Origin: Streptomyces sp. NBC_00193
Lineage (GTDB): Bacteria; Actinomycetota; Actinomycetes; Streptomycetales; Streptomycetaceae
Assembly (NCBI RefSeq): GCF_026342735.1
Contig: NZ_JAPEMM010000001.1
Location: 2,542,001 to 2,606,000 of the forward strand
Length of the DNA: 64,000 bases
Direction of reading: 5' to 3'
Shown here in pieces: positions 42,633 to 52,776 of this stretch (positions are counted from its first letter, which is position 1; the number at the start of each line of letters is the position of its first letter). Under the pieces are notes generated by a model. The model searched no databases and was not told the DNA's origin. It saw only the letters and a program-made list of their open reading frames with translations. The position numbers and the translations under genes are program-made.

Positions 42633-42659
42633 GGCCGATGGATGAACGCCCGGTGAATC
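42633..42659 (-). promoter_or_regulatory. Pho box upstream of phoX
   Basis: On the minus strand, the 11-bp repeat units read ATTCACCGGGC and GTTCATCCATC, then GGCCGCCGCTT. The first two match the Streptomyces PhoP direct-repeat consensus GTTCACC-N4 closely. The GTTCATCCATCGGCC core is nearly identical to that upstream of the phytase gene. Distance to the phoX start is about 86 bp. Confidence 0.75.
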
Positions 42660-42839
42660 CGGCACGTCGGGGCGGCAGTTCGGAGGCGGATCGGGTGTGT
42701 TTGGGCCCTGGGCGCCACGAAAGGTGCCCCTCCCGAAGTTCCAGCCAAGGGGCCGATAACCTTACGTGTCCACTCTGGGCAGGGATCTACCGCGCAGCAC
42801 GGACAAATGATGCACGCACTCATGCGAAAGGCCTGGCCC

Positions 42840-44429
42840 ATGGGTATTCGGAGCTTGTTGCGCAAGGTGTTCGGACGGACCTCTGAATCGGTTCCGGAGA
42901 CGACCGGCACCACTTCGGCGGCCCTCCCGAGCCAGACCGAACGCACCCCCCTGGACGCCGCGGCCGAGTTGGTCGCCGCCTCCTTCGACAACCCCACCGT
43001 TCCCCCGCAGTCCACCCCGCGGGACCTCGAACCGGGCACGGTCCTCACCGCCCCGGCCCCGGCCCCCACCCCGGACCCCACGGTCCCGGAGGCCCGGCGC
43101 TCCTCCACCGGGGGCTCGTCGGCGACCCCGGCGACGCCTTCGGCCCCGGCGGCCCCGGCCGCCGCCGAAGCGGAGCCCGTGGCCGCCGAAGCGGAGCCGG
43201 TCGCCGAGACCGTGGCCGAAGCGGCCACCGAAGCAGCACCGGAACCCGCCACCGAGGCGGAGCCGCTCGCGGCCGAGGCAGAGGTGACGGAGGCCGAGGC
43301 CGAGGTGGCCGAAGCCGACGCGGCCGCCCCCGAGGCGGAGGCCGAGCCGGTCGGCGCCGAAGCGGAGGCCGAGCCCGTGGCGGCCGCGGCGCCCGAGGAG
43401 GAGCCCGCCACCGAGGCGGACACCGAGCCGCAGGCCGACGCAGCCACCCCTGAAGCGGACACCGAGCCCGAGGCCGAGGTCGTCGCGGCCGAGGTCGAGG
43501 TCGAGGCCGAGGTCGTCGCCGAGGCGGAGCCCGTGGCCGCCGAGGCGGAGCCTGCCGAGGTCGAGGCCGAGGTCGAGGCCGAGGTCGTCACCGAAGCCGA
43601 GCCCCTGGCTGCCGAGGCCGAGCCCGCCGCGGCCGAGGTCGAAGCCGAGATCGTCGCCGAGGCCGAGCCCGTGGCGGCCGACGCCGACGCGGAGCCCGTG
43701 GCGGCCGAGGCCGACGCCGAGCCCGAAGCCGAGCTCCTCACCGCCGATGCCGCCGCAGGCGGCCCCGCGCACGCGCTCGCCGCGGTCAAGCGCCAGGCGC
43801 CTCCGCTCGCAGCCGCGTACAAGGCCGCCGGGCAGGTCCTGCGCACCAAGGGGAAGGCCGGCGCCCGCGCCACCGTGTTCCTCGTGCTCGACCGGTCGGG
43901 CTCGATGCGCCCGTTCTACAAGGACGGCAGCGTCCAGCACCTCGCGGACCACGCCCTGGCCCTCGCCGCCCACCTCGACGAGGAGGCCACCGTCCGTACG
44001 GTGTTCTTCTCCACCGAGCTGGACGGCACGGCCGACCTGTCCCTCGACGCGTACGACGAGGCCTGGGTCGAGGCCCGCCACGCGGAGCTCGGCCGGATGG
44101 GCCGCACCAGCTACCACGTCGCCGTCGAGGCCGTCGTGGAGCACTACCAGAAGGACGGCGGCGAGGGCCCGGCCCTGGTCGTGTTCCAGACGGACGGTGC
44201 GCCCGACAGCGTCCGCCCCGCCCGCGATGCGCTCGCCGAGGCGGCCACCACCGCCCCCGGCATCCACTGGCAGTTCGTCGCCTTCGGCGAGCACGACGCC
44301 AAGGCCTTCGACTTCCTGCGCAAGCTGTCCGCCGAGAATGCCGAAAACGCCGGCTTCTTCCACGCCGGCCCCGCGCCGGCCGAACTGACCTCGGCAGCCC
44401 TCCTCAAGGGCCTGCTGGAGAAGTTCTAG
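42840..44429 (+). CDS. VWA-domain protein with long acidic repeat region
   Basis: A 529-residue cytoplasmic protein. The C-terminal domain (residues about 325-529) is a von Willebrand A domain of the tellurium-resistance (TerF/TerY) type: [23 protein letters not shown] with the DxSGS metal-binding motif, [14 protein letters not shown] and [11 protein letters not shown]. Residues about 108-300 are a low-complexity repeat of EAEPVAA-like units (Glu, Ala, Val, Pro, Asp) with almost no hydrophobic core, probably an extended acidic linker. ATG at 42840 ([13 protein letters not shown]) is preferred to 42807. No ter genes are adjacent. Its stop overlaps the convergent MFS stop (CTAG). Confidence 0.8.
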   Translation: MGIRSLLRKVFGRTSESVPETTGTTSAALPSQTERTPLDAAAELVAASFDNPTVPPQSTPRDLEPGTVLTAPAPAPTPDPTVPEARRSSTGGSSATPATPSAPAAPAAAEAEPVAAEAEPVAETVAEAATEAAPEPATEAEPLAAEAEVTEAEAEVAEADAAAPEAEAEPVGAEAEAEPVAAAAPEEEPATEADTEPQADAATPEADTEPEAEVVAAEVEVEAEVVAEAEPVAAEAEPAEVEAEVEAEVVTEAEPLAAEAEPAAAEVEAEIVAEAEPVAADADAEPVAAEADAEPEAELLTADAAAGGPAHALAAVKRQAPPLAAAYKAAGQVLRTKGKAGARATVFLVLDRSGSMRPFYKDGSVQHLADHALALAAHLDEEATVRTVFFSTELDGTADLSLDAYDEAWVEARHAELGRMGRTSYHVAVEAVVEHYQKDGGEGPALVVFQTDGAPDSVRPARDALAEAATTAPGIHWQFVAFGEHDAKAFDFLRKLSAENAENAGFFHAGPAPAELTSAALLKGLLEKF

Positions 44430-45796
44430 GCGGACCCGTCCGGCTTGCCGTTCACCCTTGCGGCGAACCAAGCCGGACGCTCCCCGGCCGACGGGACGCT
44501 GCGCGGGAGTTCCCGCAGGCGCCGCAGCGGGGACAGGAGCAGGGGCAGTACGGCGGCCAGCTCGCCCAGGGCTCCGATCCACAGGGCCGGGCGGGCGCCC
44601 AGGTGCTGCCCCAGGACCCCACCGGCCAGTGCTCCGACGGGCATGACGCCCCACACGACGAACCGGAACGTTGCCGTCATGCGCCCGAGCATCGGTTCCG
44701 GGCAGAGCTCCTGGCGCAGCGAGACCGACGTGATCTTGAAGGTCATGAACGCGGTCCAGCCCAGCCCCTGCAGGGCGACGGCCAGTGCCAGCCGCCAGTC
44801 CGCCTGGAAGCAGGGGACGGCCGCCAGCCAGAGCACCCCGCTGGTGACCACGGCAGCGCACATGGCCGGTCCCCGGCCCAGCCGACGGGTGATCCGTGTG
44901 GTGAGGAGGCTGCCGAGGAACCCGCCGGCCGCCTCGGCCGTGAAGACGAGGCCGCACAGGAACGGGGACAGGCCGAGCTCGCCGGCGAGCAGCACGAGCA
45001 GCATCGCGGCCCCCATCGTCCCGAAGAGGTTGGACAGCGCGGAGCCGAGCGTGAGGGCCCGCAGCAGCCGGTTGCCGAGGACGAAGCGGAGCCCTTCGGC
45101 GATGTCGGCCCGCAGATCCCGTGCCGCACCGCGCACGGCACCCTCCGGTACGCCGGCACCCGGGACCCCGTCACCACCCGGTACCGCGTCAGGGCGGCGG
45201 ATGCGGGCCAGGAGCGCCGCAGAGGCGAGGTAGCTGACGGCGTCCAGGACGAGCGCGACGGGGGCGGTCAGCACCCCGACCAGCGCCCCGCCCGCGCCGG
45301 GGCCCGCCGCCTGGGTCAGGGTCCGGCCGGCCTCGATCCTGACGTTGGCCTCCACCAGCCGGTCCGGTGCGACGAGTCGGGGCAGCCGGCTCTGGGCGGC
45401 CACGTCGAAGAAGACGGTGCACACCGACAGGCCGAAGGCCACCGCGTACAGCTGGGTCAGGGACAGCACGTCCAGCCAGGCCGCGACCGGGACGGAGCCC
45501 AGGAGCGCGGCCCGCCCCAGATCCCCGGCGATCATCACCCGGTGACCGCTGGTCCGGTCCACCAGGGCGCCGGCGGGGAGCCCGAGCAGCAGGAAGCCGA
45601 GGTACTCGAACGCCACGAGCAGGCCCGCCTGGAAGGCGTCGGCGTGCAGGGCGCCGAGGGCGACCAGGGGCAGCGCGAGGAGCGTGACGGCGGTGCCGGC
45701 CTGGCTGACGGCATCGGCCGTCCAGAGCCTGCGGAAGTCGGGATCACGGAAGAGTCCGGTGTCGGCCGGACGGGAGGCGGTCATGGGCGGGAGCAT
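44426..45796 (-). CDS. MFS transporter, drug-efflux-like
   Basis: A 456-residue major facilitator with about 11-12 transmembrane segments. The N-terminal pattern [32 protein letters not shown] matches the MFS_3/enterobactin-exporter-like group common in actinobacteria; [27 protein letters not shown] is the motif A loop. Substrate is unknown. Two possible starts, ATG at 45796 (GGGGCTGG upstream) and 45784; neither is clear-cut. It is divergent from an ArsR-type regulator at 45869, a frequent arrangement for repressor-controlled efflux pumps. Confidence 0.82.
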   Translation of the reverse strand: MLPPMTASRPADTGLFRDPDFRRLWTADAVSQAGTAVTLLALPLVALGALHADAFQAGLLVAFEYLGFLLLGLPAGALVDRTSGHRVMIAGDLGRAALLGSVPVAAWLDVLSLTQLYAVAFGLSVCTVFFDVAAQSRLPRLVAPDRLVEANVRIEAGRTLTQAAGPGAGGALVGVLTAPVALVLDAVSYLASAALLARIRRPDAVPGGDGVPGAGVPEGAVRGAARDLRADIAEGLRFVLGNRLLRALTLGSALSNLFGTMGAAMLLVLLAGELGLSPFLCGLVFTAEAAGGFLGSLLTTRITRRLGRGPAMCAAVVTSGVLWLAAVPCFQADWRLALAVALQGLGWTAFMTFKITSVSLRQELCPEPMLGRMTATFRFVVWGVMPVGALAGGVLGQHLGARPALWIGALGELAAVLPLLLSPLRRLRELPRSVPSAGERPAWFAARVNGKPDGSA

Positions 45797-45868
45797 CGCC
45801 AGCCCCGGGCCGGTCCGGCCAATGTTTTAGTCTGGCCGAAATGCTCAGGCGGCCGGAGGGCGTACGGG

Positions 45869-46744
45869 ATGGGCGCGGTGCGGTTCGGGGTCGGTGACCT
45901 GGCCCAGCTCAGGTTTGCGGTGTCGCCGCTGTGGGAGACCGTCGCGAGCCTGCGGGCGGCGGCGGATCCCGGCCGCCATGCCGTCCATCTCCCCTGGATC
46001 AAGCAGGCGTTGACCGTCCGGGAGGACCGCGGGGAACTGCTCGCCCGGCTGGCCGGCTTCGTACCGCCCGCCCCGCGGTGCCCGCTGTCCGAGATCGAGG
46101 AGGAGCTCGCGCTGCTCGCGGCGCGCCCCGGTCCCGCCGGGGCCCCCGACGCTGTCCTGGCGTGGTGGCGGGCGGCCGTACGACCGCACTGGCCGCGCAT
46201 CCGCGCGGTCCTGGAGGCGGACATCGCCTACCGGACCCGGCAGTTGGCCGAGGACGGCATCCAGGAGGTGCTCGCCCGCCTGCACCCGGAGGTGCGCTGG
46301 ACCGGCGACCGACTGGTGTCGCAGGGGCTCCCGGCCGGCGAGGCGCGCCTGGACGGGACCGGGATCACCCTGGTGCCGAGTGCGTTCGCGGCCCGCTGCC
46401 GGCTGCTGGAGGGCAGCGGCGGGACGCCGCCGTCCCTGGTCTACCCGGCGCGCGGCGTGGGCACGCTGTGGGAGCGGCACTGCGGTCCGGGAGAGGGGCT
46501 GGCCCGGCTGCTCGGCCGCAGCAGGGCGGGGCTGCTCGCCCGGACCAGCTCGCCGGCCACCACCACACAGCTGGCCGTGCGCACCGGTTTGAGCCCGGGC
46601 GCCGTTTCGCAGCACCTCGCGGTGTTGCGGGACGCGGGCCTGGTGACGGGTCACCGCTACGGCCGCGAGGTGAACTACAGGGCCACCGACATGGGTCTGG
46701 CCCTGCTCGGGGACGGGGACGGGGACAGGGACGGCAGAGCCTGA
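45869..46744 (+). CDS. ArsR-type winged-helix regulator with large N-terminal domain
   Basis: A 291-residue regulator. The C-terminal part (residues about 225-285) is an ArsR-like winged helix (LARTSSPATTTQLAVRTGLSPGAVSQHLAVLRDAGLVTGHRYGREVNYRAT). The N-terminal 220 residues (VGDLAQLRFAVSPLWETVASLRA, PHWPRIRAVLEADIAYRTRQLAEDGIQEVLARLHPEVRW) match the domain found with such HTHs in actinobacteria (DUF5937-like). No cysteine metal site is visible. ATG at 45869 follows GGAGGG. Divergent from the MFS gene, its likely target. A relative with the same layout is at 59972. Confidence 0.8.
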   Translation: MGAVRFGVGDLAQLRFAVSPLWETVASLRAAADPGRHAVHLPWIKQALTVREDRGELLARLAGFVPPAPRCPLSEIEEELALLAARPGPAGAPDAVLAWWRAAVRPHWPRIRAVLEADIAYRTRQLAEDGIQEVLARLHPEVRWTGDRLVSQGLPAGEARLDGTGITLVPSAFAARCRLLEGSGGTPPSLVYPARGVGTLWERHCGPGEGLARLLGRSRAGLLARTSSPATTTQLAVRTGLSPGAVSQHLAVLRDAGLVTGHRYGREVNYRATDMGLALLGDGDGDRDGRA

Positions 46745-46770
46745 GCCCCACCGGCCCCCCACGCCCCACC

Positions 46771-46810
46771 GGGCCGCACCGGGCCGCACCGGGCCGCACC
46801 GGGCCGCACC
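46771..46810. repeat. 10-bp tandem repeat, four exact copies
   Basis: GGGCCGCACC is repeated four times without interruption, followed by a partial, altered copy (GGGCAACGCC). It lies between the ArsR-type gene and the aspS terminator. Confidence 0.9.
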
Positions 46811-46820
46811 GGGCAACGCC

Positions 46821-46854
46821 GAAGGGCGGGGCTCCGTACGGAACCCCGCCCTTC
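46821..46854. terminator. Hairpin terminator for aspS and the ArsR-type gene
   Basis: GAAGGGCGGGG (46821-46831) pairs with CCCCGCCCTTC (46844-46854), extended inside by TCCGTACGGA which is self-complementary. It is between convergent genes, 20 bp from the aspS stop. Confidence 0.85.
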
Positions 46855-46874
46855 GTCACACCACCCGCACCGGC

Positions 46875-48680
46875 TTACTGGTGGGGCTTGACGGACTTGT
46901 CGACCGGCTCGGTGGTCTTGGTCTCCACCGGCTTGCGCAGCGCGATGTTCAGCTCGCGCAGGCGGGACTCCTCCAGGATGGTGGGCGCGCCCATCATCAG
47001 GTCCTGCGCGTTGCCGTTGAGCGGGAAGGCGATGGTCTCGCGGATGTTCGGCTCGTCGGCGAGCAGCATCACGATGCGGTCCACGCCCGGGGCGATGCCA
47101 CCGTGCGGCGGGGCGCCGAGGCGGAAGGCCCGCAGCATGCCCGCGAACTCGCGCTCGACGGTCTCGGCCTCGTAACCGGCGATCTCGAAGGCCTTCAGCA
47201 TGACCTCGGGCTCGTGGTTGCGGATGGCGCCGGAGGACAGCTCGATGCCGTTGCAGACGATGTCGTACTGCCACGCCAGGATGTCGAGCGGGTCCTTCTC
47301 CTCCAGGTCCTTCATGCCGCCCTGCGGCATGGAGAACGGGTTGTGGGAGAAGTCGATCTTGCCGGTCTCCTCGTCCGCCTCGAACATCGGGAAGTCGACG
47401 ATCCAGCAGAAGCGGAAGACGTCCTCCTCGAACTGCCCGGCGCGCTTGGAGGCCTCGACGCGGACGCCCGCCATGATCTTGGAGACCTCGTCGAACTCGC
47501 CCGCGCCGAAGAACACGGCGTGACCGGCGGCCAGACCGAGGCGCTCGGTGAGGACCTTGACGTTCTCCTCGGTGAGGAACTTGGCGATCGGGCCGGTCAG
47601 GCCGCCGTCCTCGCCCACGCGGACCCAGGCCAGACCCTTGGCGCCCAGCGAGATCGCGTACTCGCCGAGGCCGTCGAAGAACTTGCGCGGCTGGGCGGCG
47701 GTGTCCGGGACGGCCAGGGCGCGCACGTGCTTGCCGGCGAACGCCTTGAACTCCGAGCCCTCGAACACGTCGGTGATGTCGACGAGCTCCAGCTTGGAAC
47801 GCAGGTCGGGCTTGTCGTTGCCGTACTTCATCATCGACTCGCGGAAGGGGATCCGCGGGAACGGCGAGGTGACCGGGCGGCCCTTGCCGAACTCGGTGAA
47901 GATCTCCGTCATCAGCCGCTCGATCGGCTGGAAGACGTCCTCCTGCTCGACGAAGGACATCTCGACGTCGAGCTGGTAGAACTCGCCCGGCGAACGGTCG
48001 GCGCGGGCGTCCTCGTCGCGGAAGCAGGGCGCGATCTGGAAGTACCGGTCGAAGCCGGAGATCATCAGCAGCTGCTTGAACTGCTGCGGCGCCTGCGGGA
48101 GCGCGTAGAACTTGCCCGGGTTCAGGCGGGACGGGACGACGAAGTCACGGGCGCCCTCGGGGGAGGTCGCGGTGAGGATCGGGGTCGCCATCTCGTTGAA
48201 GCCGAGGGCCACCATCTTGGAGCGGATGGAGGCGATGACGGCCGAGCGCAGCATGATGTTGCGGTGCATGCGCTCGCGGCGCAGGTCGAGGAAGCGGTAC
48301 TCCAGACGGCGCTCCTCGTTCACCCCGTCGTCGGTGTTGATGGTGAAGGGCAGCGGGGCAGCGGCGCCGAGCACCTCGACCGAGGTGACCTCGACCTCGA
48401 TGTCGCCGGTGGCGAGCTCGGGGTTGACGTTGTCCGCGCCGCGGGAGACGACCTTGCCGTCGATGCGGACGACGGTCTCCTTGGTGACGCTGCTGAGCGC
48501 CTCGTTCGCGGCCGTGCCGGGACGGGCGACGAGCTGCGTGATGCCGTAGTGGTCACGCAGATCGATGAAGAGGATGCCGCCCAGGTCTCGACGATTGTGC
48601 AGCCAGCCGCTCAGCCGGACGTCGGAGGCGACGTCGGAGGCACGAAGCTCGCCGCACGTGTGGGACCTGTACCGATGCAT
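46875..48680 (-). CDS. aspS: Aspartyl-tRNA synthetase
   Basis: A 601-residue class II aminoacyl-tRNA synthetase that charges tRNA with aspartate. Residues about 1-105 form the anticodon-binding OB fold (VRLSGWLHNRRDLGGILFIDLRDHYG). Class II motif 2 appears in FQIAPCFRDEDARADRSPGEFYQLDVEMSF and motif 3 in GAPPHGGIAPGVDRIVMLL. A GAD insertion domain lies between (about residues 290-410). Length matches the bacterial type. ATG at 48680, in a good position for the fold, without an obvious strong ribosome-binding site. Essential gene; probably single-gene transcript ending at the hairpin at 46821. Confidence 0.97.
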   Translation of the reverse strand: MHRYRSHTCGELRASDVASDVRLSGWLHNRRDLGGILFIDLRDHYGITQLVARPGTAANEALSSVTKETVVRIDGKVVSRGADNVNPELATGDIEVEVTSVEVLGAAAPLPFTINTDDGVNEERRLEYRFLDLRRERMHRNIMLRSAVIASIRSKMVALGFNEMATPILTATSPEGARDFVVPSRLNPGKFYALPQAPQQFKQLLMISGFDRYFQIAPCFRDEDARADRSPGEFYQLDVEMSFVEQEDVFQPIERLMTEIFTEFGKGRPVTSPFPRIPFRESMMKYGNDKPDLRSKLELVDITDVFEGSEFKAFAGKHVRALAVPDTAAQPRKFFDGLGEYAISLGAKGLAWVRVGEDGGLTGPIAKFLTEENVKVLTERLGLAAGHAVFFGAGEFDEVSKIMAGVRVEASKRAGQFEEDVFRFCWIVDFPMFEADEETGKIDFSHNPFSMPQGGMKDLEEKDPLDILAWQYDIVCNGIELSSGAIRNHEPEVMLKAFEIAGYEAETVEREFAGMLRAFRLGAPPHGGIAPGVDRIVMLLADEPNIRETIAFPLNGNAQDLMMGAPTILEESRLRELNIALRKPVETKTTEPVDKSVKPHQ

Positions 48681-48840
48681 CAGTCATCCAGTTCTACGTG
48701 ATACCAGGGTGGATTCAACCGTCCCAAGGTTACCGTCCGGGGCGGGAGCCCGTGCGGGCCCGCTCGCCGGGGCCCTGACCGGGTCCCTCGCCGGGGTGGT
48801 GAACAGGCACGCCAGGCGGATGACCTGTAAAGATGACCGG

Positions 48841-51051
48841 GTGCGCACAGAGGACGTCCTGGCCGCCATCGCGACCGGTTTGTGGCGATGGGACAACGCC
48901 TCCGGGACGGTCACCCTCGACAGCGAGGCCGCCCGGCTGCTCGGGCTGCCCGCCGAGCCCGTCGCGCTCCCCGAGGTCGCCGTGCGCTCGCGCTTCCACC
49001 CGGTGGACTGGAACGAGATCAACGGCATCGTGAACCTCGCGGTCGCCGAGGGCACCCTCGCCGAGGCCCGGCTGCGGATCATGGACGAGGACGGGCGCGT
49101 GCTGCGCACCGTACGGAGCCGCTCGAAGCCGCTGGAGAACCGCACCGCGGACGGCCGCCTCGACTACGAGCTGATCGGCACCATCCAGGAGATAGCCGAG
49201 GCCCAGCCCGGCACCACGGCCGTGCACACCCCCATCACCGGCGACTGGCGCCGCTCGCGCGAGGCGTTCCTGCTGGACGCCGGGCGGGCGCTGGCCGAGG
49301 CCCGCTCCACCGCCGAGGTGCTGCGGGTGGCGGCCTCCCTGTCCATGCCGGGGTTCATCCCCGACGGGCTGGCCGTCTTCGGGGTGTCCGGCGACCGGCT
49401 GTCGATCATCGGGCACCACGGGCACGATCCCGGGGACGAGGGCCCCTTCGCGGACATGCCGGTGCAGACCGACTACCCGGCCGCGGAGGTCGTCCGCACC
49501 GGGCGGGCGATCTACCTCCCGAGCCCGGAGGACTACAAGCGGCGCTTTCCGGCCACCTGGCCCCTCGCCCAGCGCTTCGGCCGGATCTCCTGGGCCTTCC
49601 TGCCGCTGATCGTCGCGGGACGCACCATGGGCGCCTGGATGGCCGCGTTCAAGCACCCGGTGTCCTTCTCCCCCGACGAGCGCTCCGTCCTGACGACGGT
49701 GGCCCGGATGCTCGCGCAGGCGCTCCAGCGGGCCGGCGTGGCCGAATCCGAGCGGGAGCTCACCACGGGCCTCCAGCGGTCGATGATGCCGCAGCTCGGC
49801 CCCGAGATCCCCGGGATGACCCTCGCCGCACGCTACGTACCGACCGGCGGCGGGCTCCAGGTCGGCGGCGACTGGTACGACATGATCCCGCTGCCGTCGG
49901 GACGGTTCGCGCTGGTCATCGGCGATGTCCAGGGCCACGATGTCCGGGCGGCCGGCCTCATGGGCCAGCTCCGGATCGCGGTGCGCGCGTACGCCTCCGA
50001 GGGCCACCGGCCCGACGCGGTGCTCTCGCGCGCCTCCCGGTTCCTGGCGGGCCTGTGCTCGGAGCAGGACACGGGGCCGGGCAGGAGCGGCGACACGAGC
50101 GGGTACTCCGACTTCCAGAGCCCGCGCTTCGCGACCTGCCTGTACGTGGAGTGCGATCCGCAGACCGGCCTGCTGGAGGTGGCCCGCGCCGGGCACCCCG
50201 ACCCGGCGGTGCGGATGGCCGACGGCACGGTCCTGATGCGGCCCACGGCGGGCGGGCTGCCGCTCGGCATCGTGCCGGACACCGACTACCCGACGACGCG
50301 GTTCACCCTGGAACCCGGCGAGACGATGATGCTCTGCACCGACGGGCTGATCGAGACGGGCGGGCACGACCTCGACACGGGCTGGGCCCGGCTGCGGGCC
50401 ATCCTGGAGTCGGAGACCCCGTACGACGCGCAGTACGACGACCAGAACGCCGCCCCGGAGCCGCGCCACCTGGAACGGCTGGCCGACCTGCTGGTCCAGG
50501 CGGTGCACGGCCCGTCCTCCCACCACACCACCGGACCGCTGGCCGACCGGCGCGAGGACGACATCGCCGTCGTCCTGCTCTGCCGCGAGGGCGAGGGCTG
50601 CGGCTGCGAGACCCCGCTGCTGCACCCGTCGCGGCCGGCCCGGCGCACGATGACGACCGTCGCCCAGGCGGAGCCGGAGCGGGTCGCCGGGGTCCGCCAG
50701 CAGATCCGCGAGCTGCTGCACGACTGGGCGGACCCGGAGCAGGTCGACGCGGCGGTGCTGATGGTCTCCGAGATGGTGACGAACGTACTGGTCCACACGG
50801 ACGGGGACGCGCTGCTGATCGCCGAGGCGGTGGGCGAGCTCGGCTCGCGCCGGCTGCGGGTGGAGGTGGCGGACGGCTCCGACGAGCTGCCGCACAAGCG
50901 CCACCCGGGCGAGATGGCGTCGAGCGGGCGGGGCGTCCTGCTGCTGGAGATGCTGGCGGACGACTGGGGCGTCGACCCGCGCGGCGAGGGCAAGTCCACG
51001 TGGTTCGTCCTGAACGAGCGTTCCAAACCCGAACCCGACCCGCTGGACTGA
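48841..51051 (+). CDS. PAS-GAF-SpoIIE phosphatase-HATPase regulatory protein
   Basis: A 736-residue multidomain regulator. In order: PAS-like domain (residues about 1-115, VLAAIATGLWRWDNASGTVTL), GAF domain (about 140-300), PP2C-type SpoIIE phosphatase (about 310-590, with GGDWYDMIPLPSGRFALVIGDVQGHD and the metal-binding Asp in DDIAVVLL) and a C-terminal HATPase_c kinase-like domain (about 610-730, VSEMVTNVLVHT and SSGRGVLLLEMLADDWG). Such proteins control anti-sigma/anti-anti-sigma partners in Streptomyces stress or developmental networks. GTG at 48841 with TGTAAAGAT about 13 nt upstream suggests a leaderless mRNA. Confidence 0.88.
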   Translation: MRTEDVLAAIATGLWRWDNASGTVTLDSEAARLLGLPAEPVALPEVAVRSRFHPVDWNEINGIVNLAVAEGTLAEARLRIMDEDGRVLRTVRSRSKPLENRTADGRLDYELIGTIQEIAEAQPGTTAVHTPITGDWRRSREAFLLDAGRALAEARSTAEVLRVAASLSMPGFIPDGLAVFGVSGDRLSIIGHHGHDPGDEGPFADMPVQTDYPAAEVVRTGRAIYLPSPEDYKRRFPATWPLAQRFGRISWAFLPLIVAGRTMGAWMAAFKHPVSFSPDERSVLTTVARMLAQALQRAGVAESERELTTGLQRSMMPQLGPEIPGMTLAARYVPTGGGLQVGGDWYDMIPLPSGRFALVIGDVQGHDVRAAGLMGQLRIAVRAYASEGHRPDAVLSRASRFLAGLCSEQDTGPGRSGDTSGYSDFQSPRFATCLYVECDPQTGLLEVARAGHPDPAVRMADGTVLMRPTAGGLPLGIVPDTDYPTTRFTLEPGETMMLCTDGLIETGGHDLDTGWARLRAILESETPYDAQYDDQNAAPEPRHLERLADLLVQAVHGPSSHHTTGPLADRREDDIAVVLLCREGEGCGCETPLLHPSRPARRTMTTVAQAEPERVAGVRQQIRELLHDWADPEQVDAAVLMVSEMVTNVLVHTDGDALLIAEAVGELGSRRLRVEVADGSDELPHKRHPGEMASSGRGVLLLEMLADDWGVDPRGEGKSTWFVLNERSKPEPDPLD

Positions 51052-51089
51052 CCGCCGGGCGGCGGGCTCTGCCCGTGTTTGTATGAGTT

Positions 51090-52133
51090 GTGCCGACAAC
51101 TCCCCTGCTGCCCGAGCCCGTACGCCGACTCGCCGCCTGGTGCGTCGTCGTCCTCCTCGTCACCGCCGCGCTCGCCCTCGTGGTGTGGCTGTGCGCCGTC
51201 TTCCGCACGGTGGTCACGCCCGTTCTGCTCGCCGTGCTCGGCACCGCCCTGCTCGGCCCGATGCACCGGCGGCTGGTCGCCATGAAGGTCAACCGCTCGC
51301 TCGCCGCGGCCCTCACCTGCCTCACCGTGGCCGCCGTGGTCGGCGGGGCCGGCTACATCGTGGTCCTCGCGCTCATCGAGACCGGCGACCAGATCATCGA
51401 CTCCCTGCGGAAGGCCGGCGAGGACCTCGCGAAGCACTTCGGGGCGCTCGGCACCTCCCTGGAGGACGTGGCCGAGAACTCCAAGGAGCTGCTCGCCAAA
51501 TTCGGCGGAACGGCCGCCTCGGGCGTGGTCACCGGGCTCAGCGTGGTCGCGACGATGCTCGCGACGGCCCTGCTGGCCATGGTGCTGATCTTCTTCTTCC
51601 TCCGCGACTCCGACCGGTCCGTGAGCACCCTGCGCTCGATGGTGCCGAGCCGCTCGGGCGACCTGATGGAGGCGATGGGGCGGCGCGCGTACGAGGCCGT
51701 CGAGGGCTTCATGCGCGGGACCACCTTCGTGGCCCTGGTCGACGCCGTGCTCATCGGCGCGGGTCTGCTGATCCTGCGGGTCCCGGGCGCCGTGGGGCTG
51801 GCCGCGCTGGTCTTCGTGACCGCCTACATCCCCTACCTCGGCGCCTTCCTCTCCGGCGCCGTGGCCGTCCTCGTCGCCCTCGCCGACCGCGGCTGGGTGG
51901 TCGGCCTGTGGGCGCTGGGCGTGGTGCTCGCGGTCCAGATGATCGAGGGGTACATCCTCCAGCCCATGGTGCAGAGCCGCACCGTGCAGATGCACCCGGC
52001 GGTGGTGATGCTCTCGATCACGGCCGGGGCGAGCGTCGCCGGCATCCTCGGGATGCTGCTGGCCGTACCGCTGACCGCGGCCTTCTTCGGGGTGGTCTCG
52101 GAGCTGCGCTCCCGGTACGCGGCGGAGGCCTGA
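51090..52133 (+). CDS. AI-2E family membrane transporter
   Basis: A 347-residue AI-2E family permease (formerly UPF0118) with about eight transmembrane segments. Family motifs: LLAVLGTALLGPMHRRLV, LIFFFLRDSDR, FMRGTTFVALVDAVLIGAGLLILRVPGAVGLAALVFVTAYIPYLGAFLSG and QMIEGYILQPMVQSRTVQMHPAVVMLSI. Function in actinobacteria is unclear; relatives export small signals or ions. GTG at 51090; TATGAG just upstream may be a -10, suggesting a leaderless mRNA. Follows the SpoIIE gene by 38 bp and converges with the TetR gene. Confidence 0.9.
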   Translation: MPTTPLLPEPVRRLAAWCVVVLLVTAALALVVWLCAVFRTVVTPVLLAVLGTALLGPMHRRLVAMKVNRSLAAALTCLTVAAVVGGAGYIVVLALIETGDQIIDSLRKAGEDLAKHFGALGTSLEDVAENSKELLAKFGGTAASGVVTGLSVVATMLATALLAMVLIFFFLRDSDRSVSTLRSMVPSRSGDLMEAMGRRAYEAVEGFMRGTTFVALVDAVLIGAGLLILRVPGAVGLAALVFVTAYIPYLGAFLSGAVAVLVALADRGWVVGLWALGVVLAVQMIEGYILQPMVQSRTVQMHPAVVMLSITAGASVAGILGMLLAVPLTAAFFGVVSELRSRYAAEA

Positions 52134-52136
52134 GCC

Positions 52137-52751
52137 TCAGTACGAGCCTCGGTACGAGGAGACCAGGCGTGACAGGTGACGGCCCGCGAGGAGGAGCGGG
52201 GTCCGGCTCCGGGTGACCTGGGAGGTCATCTCGGCGCCCTCCAGGGTGTTGATCACGGTGACCGCCAGCTCGCGCGCCTCCGCCTCCGGGTGGCCGCAGG
52301 CCAGGAGCTTCGCGGCGACGAGCTGCTGCCAGTTCGCGAAGGCCTGGGCGCAGGCGGCCTGGAGCTCCGGCAGACGGCCGACCGATTCCAGCGCGGTGGT
52401 CGTCACGGGGCAGCCGTCGCGCCAGTCGGACGCTTCGAGCGCCTCGGCGAGCAGCTCCGCGACGGCCTCCAGGGCACGCGCCGGGTCCGCGTGGGCGGAC
52501 AGCCCGAAGCGCAGGGCCTCGGCGAACTCCTCGTCGCCGAAGTGGATCGCGGCGACCGCGAGCTCCTGCTTGCCTCCGGGGAAGAAGTGGTACAGCGAGC
52601 CGAGGGTCGCCTCCGCCTCGCGGACGAGCTGCTTGACCGGCGTGTTCTCGTACCCGCCGTGCTGGAGGAGGCGCGAGGCGGTGCGGACCAGCCGCTCCCG
52701 CGTCCCGAGTCCGTCCGCCGCCGTCTTCACCTCTGTTGCTGCTGCTGCCAT
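52137..52751 (-). CDS. TetR-family regulator
   Basis: A 204-residue TetR-type repressor: HTH in TRERLVRTASRLLQHGGYENTPVKQLVREAEATLGSLYHFFPGGKQELAV, close to the LmrA/YxaF group. The C-terminal domain contains WRDGCPVTTTALE, typical of that group. ATG at 52751 is one of two close starts (also 52760); neither has a good ribosome-binding site. It is divergent from the imine-reductase-like gene, and duplicated operator-like sites lie between them, so it probably represses that gene and itself. Confidence 0.87.
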   Translation of the reverse strand: MAAAATEVKTAADGLGTRERLVRTASRLLQHGGYENTPVKQLVREAEATLGSLYHFFPGGKQELAVAAIHFGDEEFAEALRFGLSAHADPARALEAVAELLAEALEASDWRDGCPVTTTALESVGRLPELQAACAQAFANWQQLVAAKLLACGHPEAEARELAVTVINTLEGAEMTSQVTRSRTPLLLAGRHLSRLVSSYRGSY

Positions 52752-52776
52752 GGGAGCCACTCTATCCCGGGAACTA

